Below, piece by piece: positions 26,201 to 38,800 of a stretch of 64,000 bases of DNA (position 1 is the first letter of the stretch; every line of letters starts with the position of its first letter). The translations under genes were made by a program, and so were the position numbers. The notes under the pieces are model-generated. The model was not told the origin of the DNA, searched no databases, and worked only from the letters and a program-made list of their open reading frames with translations. The DNA comes from Chrysopilus asiliformis (Eukaryota; Arthropoda; Insecta; Diptera; Rhagionidae), in the NCBI GenBank assembly GCA_964034945.1, contig OZ035962.1, positions 81,613,942 through 81,677,941 on the forward strand, written 5' to 3'.

Positions 26201-26930
26201 ATCAACCCTTACTCCGGAAACTTGAGAAAGTATTCTAATTTTTTTAAAATTTAGTGGAATGGCCAAAGTTCTTTCTGCGCTATAAACTTCTGTTTGTTTT
26301 TAAATAAGAAAATAAGTTTTTTTTCTTGTAAAAGTTAAACAAGAAACATAAAGTTCAATTTTTTTTGAGTTTCGCCAGTCTTTGTTAACTTTGAATTAAT
26401 TAGCATTCACTATCTATTTCTAAAATGTTTTTGTCAATTCTAATTCTAAGGTTTTTACCATAAAAAAAGAATTAATTTGTTTTGAAAAAAACTCGGTGAA
26501 TATTTAAAAAATAATAATGATTTCCGTAAAAGGAAGTTGGGAATCTTGAAAAATAGTGCACATTTTCGACACCGGCAGCACATGCTTTTCAAATTTTTGA
26601 ATTTGTATTTTTTCCCCTAGAAGATGAAATTTACGAAATTTCCATAATCAAACAACTCTAATTTAATTTGGCTACACTTATATTTAATATTATACAAGGC
26701 AAAACTATTATTTTTCAATTAAAAGCCGGTTGCAAACACCAGCTGATTTTGACATTTATCGAAATTCAATGAGAAAAAAAACATGCCGAATGAACACTGC
26801 AAAAGACTGAAGCAAAAAGTCATTTTTGGATTTTTTTTGTTTTGATCAGAAAAGGGAGAAATTTTATTTATCAAATGGCTTAATTTAGAAAACGTGAATT
26901 CAACGGTAGATTTAGAAGCACACCAGCAAA
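20224..26930. other. intergenic DNA upstream of ALKBH6
   Basis: No gene is supported. About 20263-20580 is bounded by inverted CTGCGGCGCA motifs. About 21105-21400, 21795-22015 and 22705-22865 are pieces of dispersed repeat families shared with 8.1, 41.7 and 47.5 kb. A small hairpin (CAGTGATTA...TAATCACTG) lies near 24569-24600. The open frames at 20669-20941 and 23517-23789 show no recognisable domain or splice context. Confidence 0.4.
21646..21788. mobile_element. MITE, AGCCCA/AACGATTGCGA family
   Basis: The element is bounded by TGGGCTTAACGATTGCGA and, inverted, by TCGCAATCGTTAGTC...TTGGGCTT. The centre is a palindrome around AGATCAAAGCTTTCA / TGAAGCTTTGATCT. A second, better-preserved copy is at 53742-53881. 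The left end of this copy is blurred by extra CGATTGCGA repeats. Confidence 0.6.
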
Positions 26931-27893
26931 ATGGATTTTACAGACTTCCTAGTTCATAACGTGAGTCAACATTTTTCTAATAAAATGCGATGCTGTTTTA
27001 TCAATAATTTCCAGTGCCCCAAAACAGTGTTTTACATTCCTAATTTTATTAGTTCGGAGGACGAACAGAGGATTTTAAATCAAGTAGAGAATGCCCCGAA
27101 GCCTAAATGGTGAATTTACACAAGTTTTCACAAAATTCATTGGTAGTTTGTATTTTTCACTGTAATTCTAGGACACAATTAGCACACCGGAGGCTCTTAA
27201 ACTACGGTGGAGTGCCCCATCCGAAAGGCATGATTGCAGAAGAAATTCCTTTGTGGCTACAGAGTTTCGTGGACAAAATAAACAACCTTGGTATAAGATT
27301 TGCAAAAAAAGGTCTAGTTAGGTTCAAACACTTGTTTAATTGTAGGAATTTTTGAATCCAATCGGGCAAATCACGTTCTCGTCAACGAGTATCTTCCAGG
27401 CCAGGGAATAATGCCTCACACAGATGGTCCTCTTTTCTATCCAACAATCAGTACCATTTCCTGTGGGTCACATACTGTGCTGGAGTTTTACAAGCCAGAA
27501 ACACGTGATAATGTGGGCCCCACTTACTCAGAAGTCTCAACAGTTCCTACGGTTAACTCAACAGAGAGCAGTACATCAACGAATAATTCTGGCCACAACA
27601 CCACATCGAATTCGGAGAATACCGAAGCAGCCGAGAAACATCGTAAACACCTTGCGTGTAAAATAATGGTCGAACCAAGAAGTTTGCTGTTGATAAAAGA
27701 CGAAATGTACCACGACTACATGCATTCAATTTCTGAAATAACTGAAGATCTCGTCTGTGATCATATTTGCAACTTGAATAACTGCGAGATTTCATACAAA
27801 TTTGGTGATCGGATCAAAAGGAAGAAACGAATCTCGTTAACTATTCGTCATGTTCCGAAGACAACAAAGTTGAAATTGAAATTTCGTCCATAG
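26931..27893 (+). CDS. Alkbh6: ALKBH6-like 2-oxoglutarate/Fe(II) dioxygenase
   Basis: The four exons are 26931-26960, 27015-27109, 27172-27290 and 27346-27893. All have GT-AG borders and compatible phases, and they give 263 residues; the human protein is 238. The N-terminal part matches the family closely (NAPKPKWTQL, GGVPHPKGM, ANHVLVNEYLPG). In the double-stranded beta-helix fold the iron ligands are H106 and D108 in MPHTDGP and probably H208 in YMHSI; R243 and R249 in RISLTIR match the two 2-oxoglutarate-binding arginines of AlkB. The family demethylates nucleic acids, and ALKBH6's own substrate is poorly defined. A Ser/Thr/Asn-rich stretch at about residues 135-175 accounts for the extra length and probably forms a surface loop. 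The start codon follows a short AT-rich leader, and the first exon codes for only ten residues. I saw no damaged residue; the gene looks functional. Confidence 0.95.
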
Positions 27894-30800
27894 ATTGCAG
27901 AAATTTGCAAATTTGATGCGCTTAATTTAACAATATCGCTCAAAATTATTTAATTGCAACCAAAAACGTGGTTTGGAAAGAGTATTTTCTTAAGATTCTT
28001 ACATTTTTATTGAAAAATTGTATTAATTTTGTAATGTTGACGCTTTTAATGTTGTGGTCACTCACAATGTAATACAAAACATTTTATCCACCACTCACAA
28101 AGTGCTCTTCACTGATTTTATGAATTCTATTAAAGATTATTAACCAATCTTACGTTAGGCCTTTGAATGAATACATTTGGAGAATAATCTATTTTACGTT
28201 CTGCATATTCTCATTTTATTTTAGAGGAAATGCGCATCCCCGTAAAATTACTTGAAGCCTTTATAAATATTTAACCACAAATTTTAAAATTACACTTTTT
28301 GAATAGTCATCGATCGATGTGTATTTAACCGCGGTCTTCCTAAACATGAAGCAATTCGTTTTTAAACAAAATCTTTTTAGCTATGCGATACAGAAATACT
28401 CCAATGATGAACAATTTTTGAAATTTCTATTTTACTGAGAAATATTTGAAAAAAAAGAAAAAAACAACAATTTAAAGCACATTCTTCTGTAGATTTTAAT
28501 ATATTCTTAATGTTAATAAAAAGTTAAAAATGGTTCACTACTTAATGTAACATTTATATTTAAAAAAAACCTCAACATTTTAGTGATTTTCAACGAAAAT
28601 CTTTTTGTGGTTATAAATTGCACTGATATTATTATAGGTTCACCTTTTAAACCACAAACAAAAGGGTTCAGTTTTGTGATATTGTTACCATCGAATGAGT
28701 TTCCCGTGCTCTTAAAAATATTTTTAAATTAGTGTTTCTTGTGCTTTTTGAAAATATAAATAGTTTTTGATGTTAATAAATGAAAACTAAGTAGTAGAAG
28801 GTACACTGTTTGCTTTCTTATACGTAGTATAGTTAGTATTCTAAGGTAAAACGTCCTATTACCGGAACCTTAATGAATTTTTTGTCTATTTTAATCTACA
28901 AAATTTTATTAAATGATGTAAATTTTGTTTTCGTTGCATTGCACAGTAATTTGGGGTCTCTAAACTCGATTAAACATGTGAAATTTATTAAAAATGAGTT
29001 CAGTAATTGTTTTTTAGTGACTTTCTAATCCTATTACCGAACTCAAAAACTCATAAATGGCTAGGCTAAGTTCTTGAATGGGCAAAATTGGACCATTCAT
29101 TCCCCCCTACCCCATACAAACTAAACAGTTTTTTGCAATTTTCTCGAAAACGGTGAGTCATATTGAAAAATTTATTAAGGTAAAATGTGTTTAGAATAGG
29201 ATTTTACTAAACTCATCCGTACATCAAAATCCAATCGTACCACTTCTTGCCCCTCTTTCGTATACAAATAGATTTTTTTAAATAAACATTTTGTCTGTCA
29301 TCATAAAGAGTATTTAACGATTGGCCCCTAGCAATTGTAGCTTTTTATACACTTTCTATTAAGTTGGATTGTCGCGACCTACCTACCTACCTGGCTGGCT
29401 ACCTATGTGTCTATCTCTAGAATCTTTGGAACCTTATATCTCCGAAACTATGCAACCTAGGAAGATAAAATTTTGTCACCTTGCGTAGTTCCGGTGACAG
29501 TTCACTATTTTTACTACTCCATCCTTGTAAGGATAATGGAAGGCCCTGTAAGGATAACGCAAATATCCTTTTTCCCATTTTTTCCGGGAAAAAATGGCAT
29601 TAGGGGGTTTTTGGGGTCACTGAATCCGATTCTGACATTTAAAATTCTGTAAGGATAACGGAATGTCCTGCAAAGATAACGTGAGTTTCCTTTTGCTCAA
29701 ATTTCCCGCGAAAGATCTTTTCTGGAGGTTTTTGGTAGGCTAATTCAAGACTAAAAAGTATAAAATAAAAAAAAACACTTTAAAAAACAAGTTTTATAAC
29801 CTTATACACTTTCAAAATGCACTAAAGAGTAAAAAACAAGTTTAAAGTTTCACAAAAAATGTTTTTATAAATTGCGTGTTGTTGTGGAAATATAAAGTGT
29901 GAATCTGTAATAGCGGTTTCATACTGTGCAACGCAGCACACTTTATATTTTCACAACAACACGCAATTTATAAAAACATTTTTTGTGAAACTTTAAACTT
30001 GTTTTTTACTTTTTAGTGCATTTTGAAAGTGTATAAGGTTATAAAACTTGTTTTTTAAAGTGTTTTTTTTTGTATTTATTTATATAAAAATTTTAATTCG
30101 AAATTTAATAAAATCTCATTACCGGAATATGGTTTTTAACATAACTTTTTGTAATAAATAATTAAAAATTCATATTCTGTTGATAAGTTACCGTAAAATA
30201 TAAATATTTACCTCTTCGAAAACTATTTTTCCACATTTTAATTTTGAATATTACTGTTTAAATTTTCACAATGAAAAAACCTTATTACCGGAATTTGGTC
30301 GGGTTGATGTTTGTCTGCCATTTTGTCTATCTTTCTGTCTGTTTTTTCCTCTTTCACATGAAAACCACTGAACCGATTGATCTGAAATTTGGCACGGATG
30401 TTCGCTGTAGGTCTGGTTCCCACATAGGCCTATTGGAAAGAGTGGTGGGGGAAATATGGGGACAGCATGGACGTCCGGCAGGATTTTGAAAAAACCAAAA
30501 ATATTGAATAAAGGTGAAAGTACAGTGAAAGCGTCGTTTACTGTGTCGCGTCAAATATCGAGCCGCTCACGACGGGTTAAAAGACGCGATGCGAGACCAA
30601 ACCAACATTTTAATTTTGGCGGTGTCAGCTGAATTTCAGTGGTTCTTTAGGCGCAAAAATGCGAATTTTTCGAAGTGAATTTCTGTTACCCGTTATTTTG
30701 TTTTTGTTTTAAATTTAATTATTATTTTTTTTAAATAAAGATGTTTAAATTACTTGAACTTGCCACCTTCCAGTCTACTATACGTAGTACATGAAAAAAT

Positions 30801-31150
30801 GGTGGTGTGAACCAATATTGGCGCAAAAATTTGCCACAGTTAAATTTGACCTTTTGCTAAATACAGCACATTCAATGTTTTTAATGATATTTGAATTTTA
30901 AGGAATCAACCCTGCCAGTTTCTTGATCCACCATACAAAAAAGGTTACCGGTGGGCAGGAGGTTAAAATCATGTTTAAATAAAATAAAATAAAATGACGA
31001 TGAAACATCGTTTATTAAAAGAATTATAAGAAACCTATTACTGTAAATGAACTTAAATCTACGTCAGCAAATGGAATTTCATTAGCAAAGGTCGATGTTA
31101 TCCTGAGCATTTATGTACATTTTACATTTTAGAGTGTGTTGTGGTGTTAC
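27894..31150. other. intergenic DNA between ALKBH6 and THOC7
   Basis: No gene is supported. About 29060-29350 is the inverted partner of the 4.2 kb repeat, and about 29495-29750 is a copy of the GTCTGTCTG-family repeat. A long hairpin follows at 29767-30071. A run of (TAAAA)n-type sequence lies near 30975-30995. Several TTACCGGAA motifs recur between 28855 and 30295. The likely polyadenylation signal of THOC7 (AATAAA on the minus strand) is at 31011-31016. Confidence 0.45.
29767..30071. repeat. 135 bp-arm long hairpin
   Basis: Arms at about 29767-29901 and 29937-30071 are inverted copies, nearly perfect along their length, with a loop of about 35 bp (GAATCTGTAATAGCGG and beyond). Shared blocks include ATAAATTGCGTGTTGTTGTG and GTGTATAAGGTTATAAAAC. 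There is no coding content. It is a foldback element or a recent inverted duplication. Confidence 0.8.
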
Positions 31151-31152
31151 TA

Positions 31153-31929
31153 TTACGAAACATTAGCACTGGAAGATGGACTAGAAAGATTTACCACTGG
31201 AATACAATCAGGAAGTATCTCCACATCTTTTTCATCATCAACAGACATTTTCTCATCGCTATTATCTTCATCGTCTGAACTATCATCGTCCAGTTTCCCT
31301 TGCAATTCCTTAATCGATCGCATCAGAACACAGAAATCATTCTTCCGTGCGTCCAATTTTCGCTGCAATTGGGCTTTTCGCTCTTCCAACTCCTGAAGCT
31401 CCTTCTTGAGTACTTCAAGCTGTTCCATGGTCTTCTTTCGGTCGGGCTGCGCGTTTATAACTTTGGCCAAAACGTCGTACTCCATACGATTTTTGCGGAT
31501 CTTTTTTGCTAGAATCAAGTCCTCTTTGCTCTCCTCAATCTCTTTCTTAGCCAAATCAATGCTAGTTTCTATTGTGGACGAGATAGTTTCGTAGTTTTTC
31601 AGTTCCTGTTTCATCATTTTGGTGGCGAAAGCCGATTTTGTGACCGCAAACTGACAGTGGGCCAACTGAGCTAACAGGCGGTCATACATTATTTGGCTGG
31701 AAGTGGCAATTGCTGATAAGTAAATAACATAAATTTTAGCTTGATTTACTTATTCTCCGGGGAATCGCTGGCGTTACACCATTTGATGAAGCTTTTTAAC
31801 AGGACATTCAGCCTTCTATCGTCTCCGGTGCCGTCTCCATCAATCAGCAGTCTTCTTTTGATAACGTCCTCTGAAACCGCGAGTTAATGAAATTCCCTTT
31901 GAAATAAACATTTTTTTACCGTCTGTCAT
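31153..31929 (-). CDS. thoc7: THO complex subunit 7
   Basis: The three minus-strand exons are 31929-31920, 31870-31750 and 31696-31153, with introns of only 49 and 53 bp. The joined frame has 224 residues; human THOC7 has 204. The N-terminus (MTDEDVIKRRLLIDGDGTGD, then RRLNVLLKSFIKWC) and the central IRKNRMEYDVLAKVI block match the family. Residues from about 45 to 150 are charged heptad-like coiled coil, through which the protein joins THOC5 in THO/TREX; that complex couples transcription to mRNA export in the nucleus. The C-terminus is acidic (DDDSSDDEDNSDE). The first exon holds just three codons and one base, so the start is fixed by splice phase and by the family N-terminus. An AATAAA lies about 140 nt past the stop (31016-31011). 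LAP3 starts 871 bp away in the opposite direction, so the two may share a promoter region. Confidence 0.95.
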
Positions 31930-32800
31930 TGCTTTTGAAATATATTTCCTTAGTTTCTAGCTAGTTTTTTCCTAATTTTGAATAACAAACTGGAGCTTTA
32001 CCAGAATTCACGCGTATTTGCAAATGTCACAAAAAAACATAAATGACATTTGCTTTGGTTACGCTGAAACAACTCGTATGAACTCTGCACAATATTCAGA
32101 TTTCAAGATCCCGGTTCTCGGATACACACTTTTGAGACATCACATGGGTAATTTTTGAATTTCCAAGAAATTTTTTGAAAACAAAAATTTTACATGAATT
32201 TTGGGACGAAAACCTGGGGTGTGTTTTTTGGCAGTGCAATCTAATGGAAATTTGCCCCCATAAATTTGCACAGTATGCATTTTCGTTTTGGTTTATTTAA
32301 CCAAATCAAACTCTGAAATCCAAAACGCACTTCTGAAATCCAAAATGCACTTTGGAAATATCAGCGCAAAAATTTCACTCAATATGCACTCGAGAATTAT
32401 TGCCCATGTTAATTAAATCGGGAGAGTCGTTTGCATTCGCACCGCACACTTGCGAAATACAAAACACCTAAAATTTCAATGAAAACAGCTAAAATTTCAA
32501 GGAGTTTTTTACTATTCCATTAATATTTCAATAGCTTTTGTCCAAAAACATAGTGAAAACAGTGGAATTGCAATTGTCTAGCGCTAATCAAAATTTCCCC
32601 AAAAAATTACCCACTAAATGGGAATTTCTCGAATTGCACAAAAATTTCAGTCATCGCTCAACACCCTTGTGACCCACTTTTTTGGTCGTGGATTTTTGCA
32701 GCGAGTTTTTATTTTATTTCTTCGTTTCTTCTGTGCAAAAGGCGACAGAAACTTGGTTCAGAAAATCGTATATTTATCATGTCCTCATCATTTACGTAAT
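31930..32800. promoter_or_regulatory. divergent intergenic region, THOC7 / LAP3
   Basis: This 871 bp spacer separates two divergent start codons and should hold both promoters and 5' leaders. No TATA box or defined factor site is convincing. About 32310-32360 contains a short direct duplication (TCTGAAATCCAAAA followed by CGCACTT or TGCACTT). No other structure is seen. Confidence 0.5.
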
Positions 32801-35800
32801 ATGGCTATTTATCGTTATCTCTGCAGATATCCAGTAGTTAGTGCCAGGCGATTTTACAGTTCGATGTCAGAGGCCAAGGTAAAAAGAAATCACATTTTTT
32901 CATTTACAATTTTATCGTGTTGTGTTGTTGTTGTTGGCCCTGGTATGGTCCCGAATTCCCCCAGGATTTGCTATTCAGCCCCCACAGTTTCTTGCCCTGT
33001 TTTACGAAAAGTACTCAGCGTAAAATGAAAGGGGTGAAAGCACTTCCTGAAATTCCTAGTTGAACACAAAGAAAAAAAATCGTCACAAATCTCAAATAGT
33101 TGCTAAAAAGTCTGCACGTTAAAAATTCATGGAGTGTTTGTTTTTAATTAATTGGTGGCTTTTCAACATTATAATATAGATTTTTTTTAATTTTTCACAA
33201 TGTTTTCGTCAACGAATGCAACTTTTCAACGTTCGGCCACTTGACTTGCTTGGGGCTCCTCAAAATTTGTGGGATTGATGTTGGCAGCAAGGTGTCGTTC
33301 TCGGTGTTTATTCTACCGAAGGAGAGGACCAGGTTAAGTTCACATCATACGCCAAGAAATACAATGAAGCAACCGCTGGAGAGCTATTAAAGAAGATAAA
33401 CATGTAAGTTGGATTTTTTAAAATGCTTCTCTTTTTGTACATTTTTTCTCGGCATGTTTTCAACGTCTAGGCTCGATAACTTTTAGTAAATGTTTATTTA
33501 AAATGTTCCATTCATCCGTTAATTTCGCTAGATTGCAAAATTAAAAGCGCACTGTGCGGAAATTCCTCATAATTCATACACATATGTTTCCCAATATGTC
33601 CTGTAAAAAGTGCGCTCTTATTGTTTGTTCTGATTTAACGGAATTGCCATGGCGAGATCCAGTTCTAGCGAGACGACCTCTATTGTCTAGATTCAACCAC
33701 TTTTGATAATTTTTGATCCAATTGCAACGGTTCACTGTTTCTGTTGATTTTGTGACTGTTATCCAAGCAATGGTGGTGGTAATAGTAATGTTTTATTTAG
33801 GATTTCGAATTGTGAATTATCTTTCTCTGTTAATAAATATCTGCTGGTTTTTAATGACCATATCTCAGCTTTTGTGCACGTTAGAATTGTTGAAAAGTAA
33901 ATAGGCAGGCACCTTTTTGTTAAATAAAAGAAGCGAAGGGGAGAATAGACGTCGAATTGATATCAGGTCGAGTGCTTTGATAACATTGAAAAGATTCGCT
34001 GGCATCGAAAATATGCCGAATGATAGCGTACTCAACTGTAAGAAGATTTAATTTAATCGTTCAATGGCACATTTTTTCGGTAGGTCGATCTATTGATGGA
34101 AGTTGGGGGAAGATTCCAAAGTTTCGAAATCGTATTTTCTGTATTTATTTCTATTATAAACTGATTCAAACAGGGAACTTTTTATTCTTACAAAGTGTAG
34201 TTATTTAAACTGTAATATTTTATTCACGCAATCACAGTCTGATGGGTCTAAGGCTCGTTTGCGCGTAATATTCTTTAAAAAAAGTTGTGTTAAGCCCAAG
34301 AAATTATGGAACTTAAATATTTTAATTCTATTGGAATTTCTTGGCTTATCGGTCATCACATCCAAAATTTCCCCAATTCTTGCTCTGAAATGCTATTAGA
34401 AACTTGTTTCTGGCACGGTTTCTGACAATGCTAGGAAGCTTACGTAAAAACCATGAATCAGAAATTATTCAATGGTCAAACACAAAATATTAAATATTTT
34501 AAGTTCAACACAAGTCGTTAAGTTTCGATGGTGCAAACTACACTAAGAGAATTAAATTTTTATTTTTGCATCTTTTAAGCGTACACTCTCAAAAATATAT
34601 TCTCAAAATTTCATGTCAGAATTCGCATAAATGACCAAGTTGTATTATTTTACGTTAGCTGCTTTCGTAGTCATTTGGCACCAAAGATAAAAGCGTTGAG
34701 AGCTTTAGCAAATTAACTTTTATCTTGATTGTATTTTTGAGGTCCAATCCCTAGGTTTTGTATTTTAAGTACACTTAAAAGCTTGTTTTTATACCCGTAT
34801 GGTGAAACCAAAGGGTATATTAACTTTGCCTTACCGTTTGTAACGCCAAGATCCCGTCATCACACACAAAAATGAATTACACCAGTGTGTTTAGAATGAT
34901 AAAAATAATTAATTTCTGCATGTCCGTCCGTCCGTCTGTCCGTCTATGGCGCGGATTGCGGGCGCATGGATTGAGCTAGAGACTTGAAATTTTGCGCAGA
35001 TCCGTTTTTCGTAAAATGCGAGGCTAAGTTCGTTAATAGGCAAAAATGGACCATTAGGGGGGGGGGGGGGGGGGGGTACCTCTCATACGAACAAAAACGG
35101 TTTTTGTGAATATCTCGAAAACGGTGCATCTTATCAAAAAATTCTAAGAACAAAAGTTATTTAGAATATGATTCTACATAAAACTCCCATACATCAAAAT
35201 CCGATTGGAACAAGTTTTAAAAAAATCTTATTGGGAAATTTGAATTCAAATGAAATTTTGATACGCCGTTCAATTAAATCACCATACGGGTTTTCAATAA
35301 TTGCCAGATTGGCAATTATAGCTTTTTTTTAATTATTTTATTTTATACTTTTTAGTCACAACTTTGTTTTTTCCTGAGTTATTTTCCGAAGCTCTTTCAT
35401 TTGAGACCTCACACGATGGATACTTCGCTAGTTCAAGCGAAGTATCCATCGTGTGGGGTCTCAAATGAAAGAGCTTCGGACGAAATGACGTCGGCCGGCC
35501 GCCGTTTTATTTTCGTACATGCATACACGCACATGACGCGGTCATGGGACTTACGGATGCGTTAAAAATTTCAAGTCAATCGGATGAGTGGAAGTGGGTC
35601 AAAATTTGATTACACGATTTTACCCTGACAAACAGACCGATAAAAAAGCGAGCTTGATAAAAGCTTTTAACAAGCATTTCATGTCTGATTGATTGCTCGC
35701 TAAAGTGTCTGTTTTTACTTCAATTATCGAGAAATAACTTATTAACCGTTAGGTTTTAAAAAAATTGATCAACTATATTATGATCACTAACAATAAACCT

Positions 35801-38800
35801 CCAATCAAATTATTAAGTTAATATATCTTTAAGTGCCGTTTCCATCAACGAAACTTAGCAACTTAAGTTCAACTTAAATATATTTAAGTCGCAGAATTTC
35901 TATGGAATTAAGGACCGTTTGCGCGTACTATTCTTAAAAAAAATAAGTTGCGGTTAGCCTACTTAAATCGTAGAAATTCAGGGACTTAAATAATTTAAAT
36001 GGCACCTACATAAGTTGCTAAGTTTCGTAGGTGCAAACGGCACTAAGCACAATTTATTTTTTCACAACAGTACGCACAAACGGGCCGTTTACGCCTGACA
36101 CTTTATTCCGCGCGTTTTTTTCTGCGCCACAATATTCATGTTCCACAAACATTTATACTACGACACGAAATCCCTGAACTTGAATTTTTTTTCATGTAAA
36201 ACCGCCGGAATAAATACAAATTGTGGCCACTTTGGCTAAGTGAATTTATTCTACGATAGATAAATGAAATTCCCGGAATAAATTCTGAACAAAATTTGCG
36301 GAGAAATTCAAGAAAAATAGCAAGTGTAAACGGGGCCTTAGTTAGAGAAAAAATTCACAAAAATTGCCTTGGTTTTGGGCTGTCACAATTTGTCCCTCAT
36401 TTTTCTTATATTATTTTTAGACTGGAAATTACATATTGGTAAACATTTTTAGTTAAAAGAACTGTCCATAAAATAATATTGTACATTTTAGGATTTTCAG
36501 ATCTCCTTCCCTCTCGTTGCACTCTTTTGCGATTTTTTGTGTGGAGTTTAGTATCGATATCACATTACCGTATATCCTACTCCTCCTTTTCCTAAATATG
36601 TATGTTACTAAAATACATCATATCGGAGAATTTTCTACTGTTTCATTACAATTGAAACTCTCCAAAGTACAATATTATAATTTTTCTTGCCTTTTGTTAT
36701 AATTTTCCACAATCAAAAATCAAATTTTATCGTTTTTATAGCCAGAACTTTATCAATTTAGCCGACGACAAAATGTCTAACAATTTTTTCGTGATAAAAT
36801 CTGCTAAAAAATATAAAAAAAAATTGCGTGTTAAATCAATTTATCACCATCACCTTTATAATCCAATTGAATAAAATAAAATAAAGTGCTTCGAATCATT
36901 AAAATCAGGTAAAGTTCAACAAACAACTACCCTATTCACCTACAATTCTTTTATAACCGACTCTTTGGTTGCCAATTGGAACGATGTTTCATTTCCATAA
37001 AAAGTAAATACAATAAAAATTTAGTTGTCATAAAGTCCTCGTTGATATTTTTATGTGTTTATCGATTTTTATCTAGTTTTTCTATCGTTCATGGATAAAA
37101 CTTGCTCTCGGCAACGGGGTATAAAGGAGCAATCACTTTTATTACAATGATTTCCTTATTCACTTCCCTATAAATATTGAGATAACGCTGAACACTTTCA
37201 CCCATGAAGATAAATGTCTTGTCTTGTGGAACCACTTGAAACGTGGCGTTACGCTTATCCCATTCATATTTGATCTGATATAATTTAAATTTAGTTGAGA
37301 AAAAGTTTCAATAGATTCTGAATTTTATATACACAATTTCAAAAGTTATTTTCTTTTTTGCACCATAAAGCGATAGTATAACATAACAGATTGTCTTATG
37401 ATTCACTAAAAAAACTGTTTTTTTTTTTCAAATCCAATTTTGTTGTTATTATTATTTTTTGAAAATCAGTAGGGGTATTCCCATTTGGTATTAAAATAGC
37501 TGTTATCGTCGTAAAATAGTGAAAGCAATTTTTTAAAAAGCTTTTATTTAGCTTGCTTTCGTATCTGTTTGTCTGTCTGTCTGTCTGTCTGTCGGGGTCA
37601 AACCTTGCAATCCAATTTGACCCACTTGTATTCATGCGATTTACCTAAAATTTACACACATACGTAACTCTATTTTTACTACTTCGTCCTTGTAATGACA
37701 AGTTAAAGTCCTGTATGAATATCGTGATTACCCTTTTCCTCAAATTTTCCGGAAAAACCTCATCGGGGGGTTTTTGGAGTCTGAATTCGATTCTTTTTTG
37801 TCGGCGTTTTTACAGAAAACAAAACTTCTCACAATTAACCGTTTTTATAGCCGTATGGTGAAACCAAATTCATTTTTGTGTGTGATAAAATCTCGTTATC
37901 ACACACAAAAATGAATTACACCAGTGTGTTTAGAATGATAAAAATAATTAATTTTTGCATGTCCGTCTGTCTGTCCTTCCGTCGGTCCCTCTGTCTGTCC
38001 GTCCGTCTGTGGCGCGGATTGCGGGCCCCTTAATGGTCAATTTTGCTCATTAACCTTGCATTTTACGAAAAACGAATCTGCGTAAAATTACTCAAAGTGC
38101 TAGAACAAAAGTTATTTAGGACATGCTTCTACATAAAACTCCCATACATCAAAATCCAATTGGAATAAATTTTAAAAAATCTTTTTGAAAAGTTTGCCTT
38201 CAAAGTGAAATTTTGATACAACTGTTCGCCGTCAATCACCATACGGGTTTTCAATAATTGCCAGCAATTATAGCTTTTGTTATGTTTTAAGTAACCGTTA
38301 GGCTTTTAATCGTTATTCAATATCGTTTTCAAGCTTTGATTAAAATTTCATTGCCAACTTTTGGTTTTTGCCATAAAACAATGGGCCCTCCTATTAGTAG
38401 TCATAAAGATAAACTAAAGTTTTGCTAAGCAAGATATTAAAATTAAACACGCAGCTTAAACACCCGCCTATTAATAAACAAATTTAATCTGAAGTTTAGT
38501 TAAACACCGAAACTATTATGTTTTGATTGCAACACGGCGAAAGTAAAATGGACCTTTTATGCGATTTTACTTAAACCCCTTAGGTCTCGTTTACACTTGC
38601 GATTTTTTCGTGAATTTCTCCGCGAATTTTATTTGTTTATCGCAGAATAAAATCACTTAGCAAAAGTGGTCAAAATTTTAATTTATGTTCGGGCGTCTTT
38701 CAGAAACAAAATTTCTGAATTTTAGTTCGTAGTGTAAAGGGTTGTGTAAAGTTAATATTTTGTTGCAGGTTAAAATTCGCCGAATAAAGTGTCAGGTGTA

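Noticed and set aside
32618..32800. N-terminal extension of LAP3 upstream of 32801
   Set aside because: The frame is open, but the ATG at 32801 gives a typical presequence and normal length; no upstream ATG is needed.
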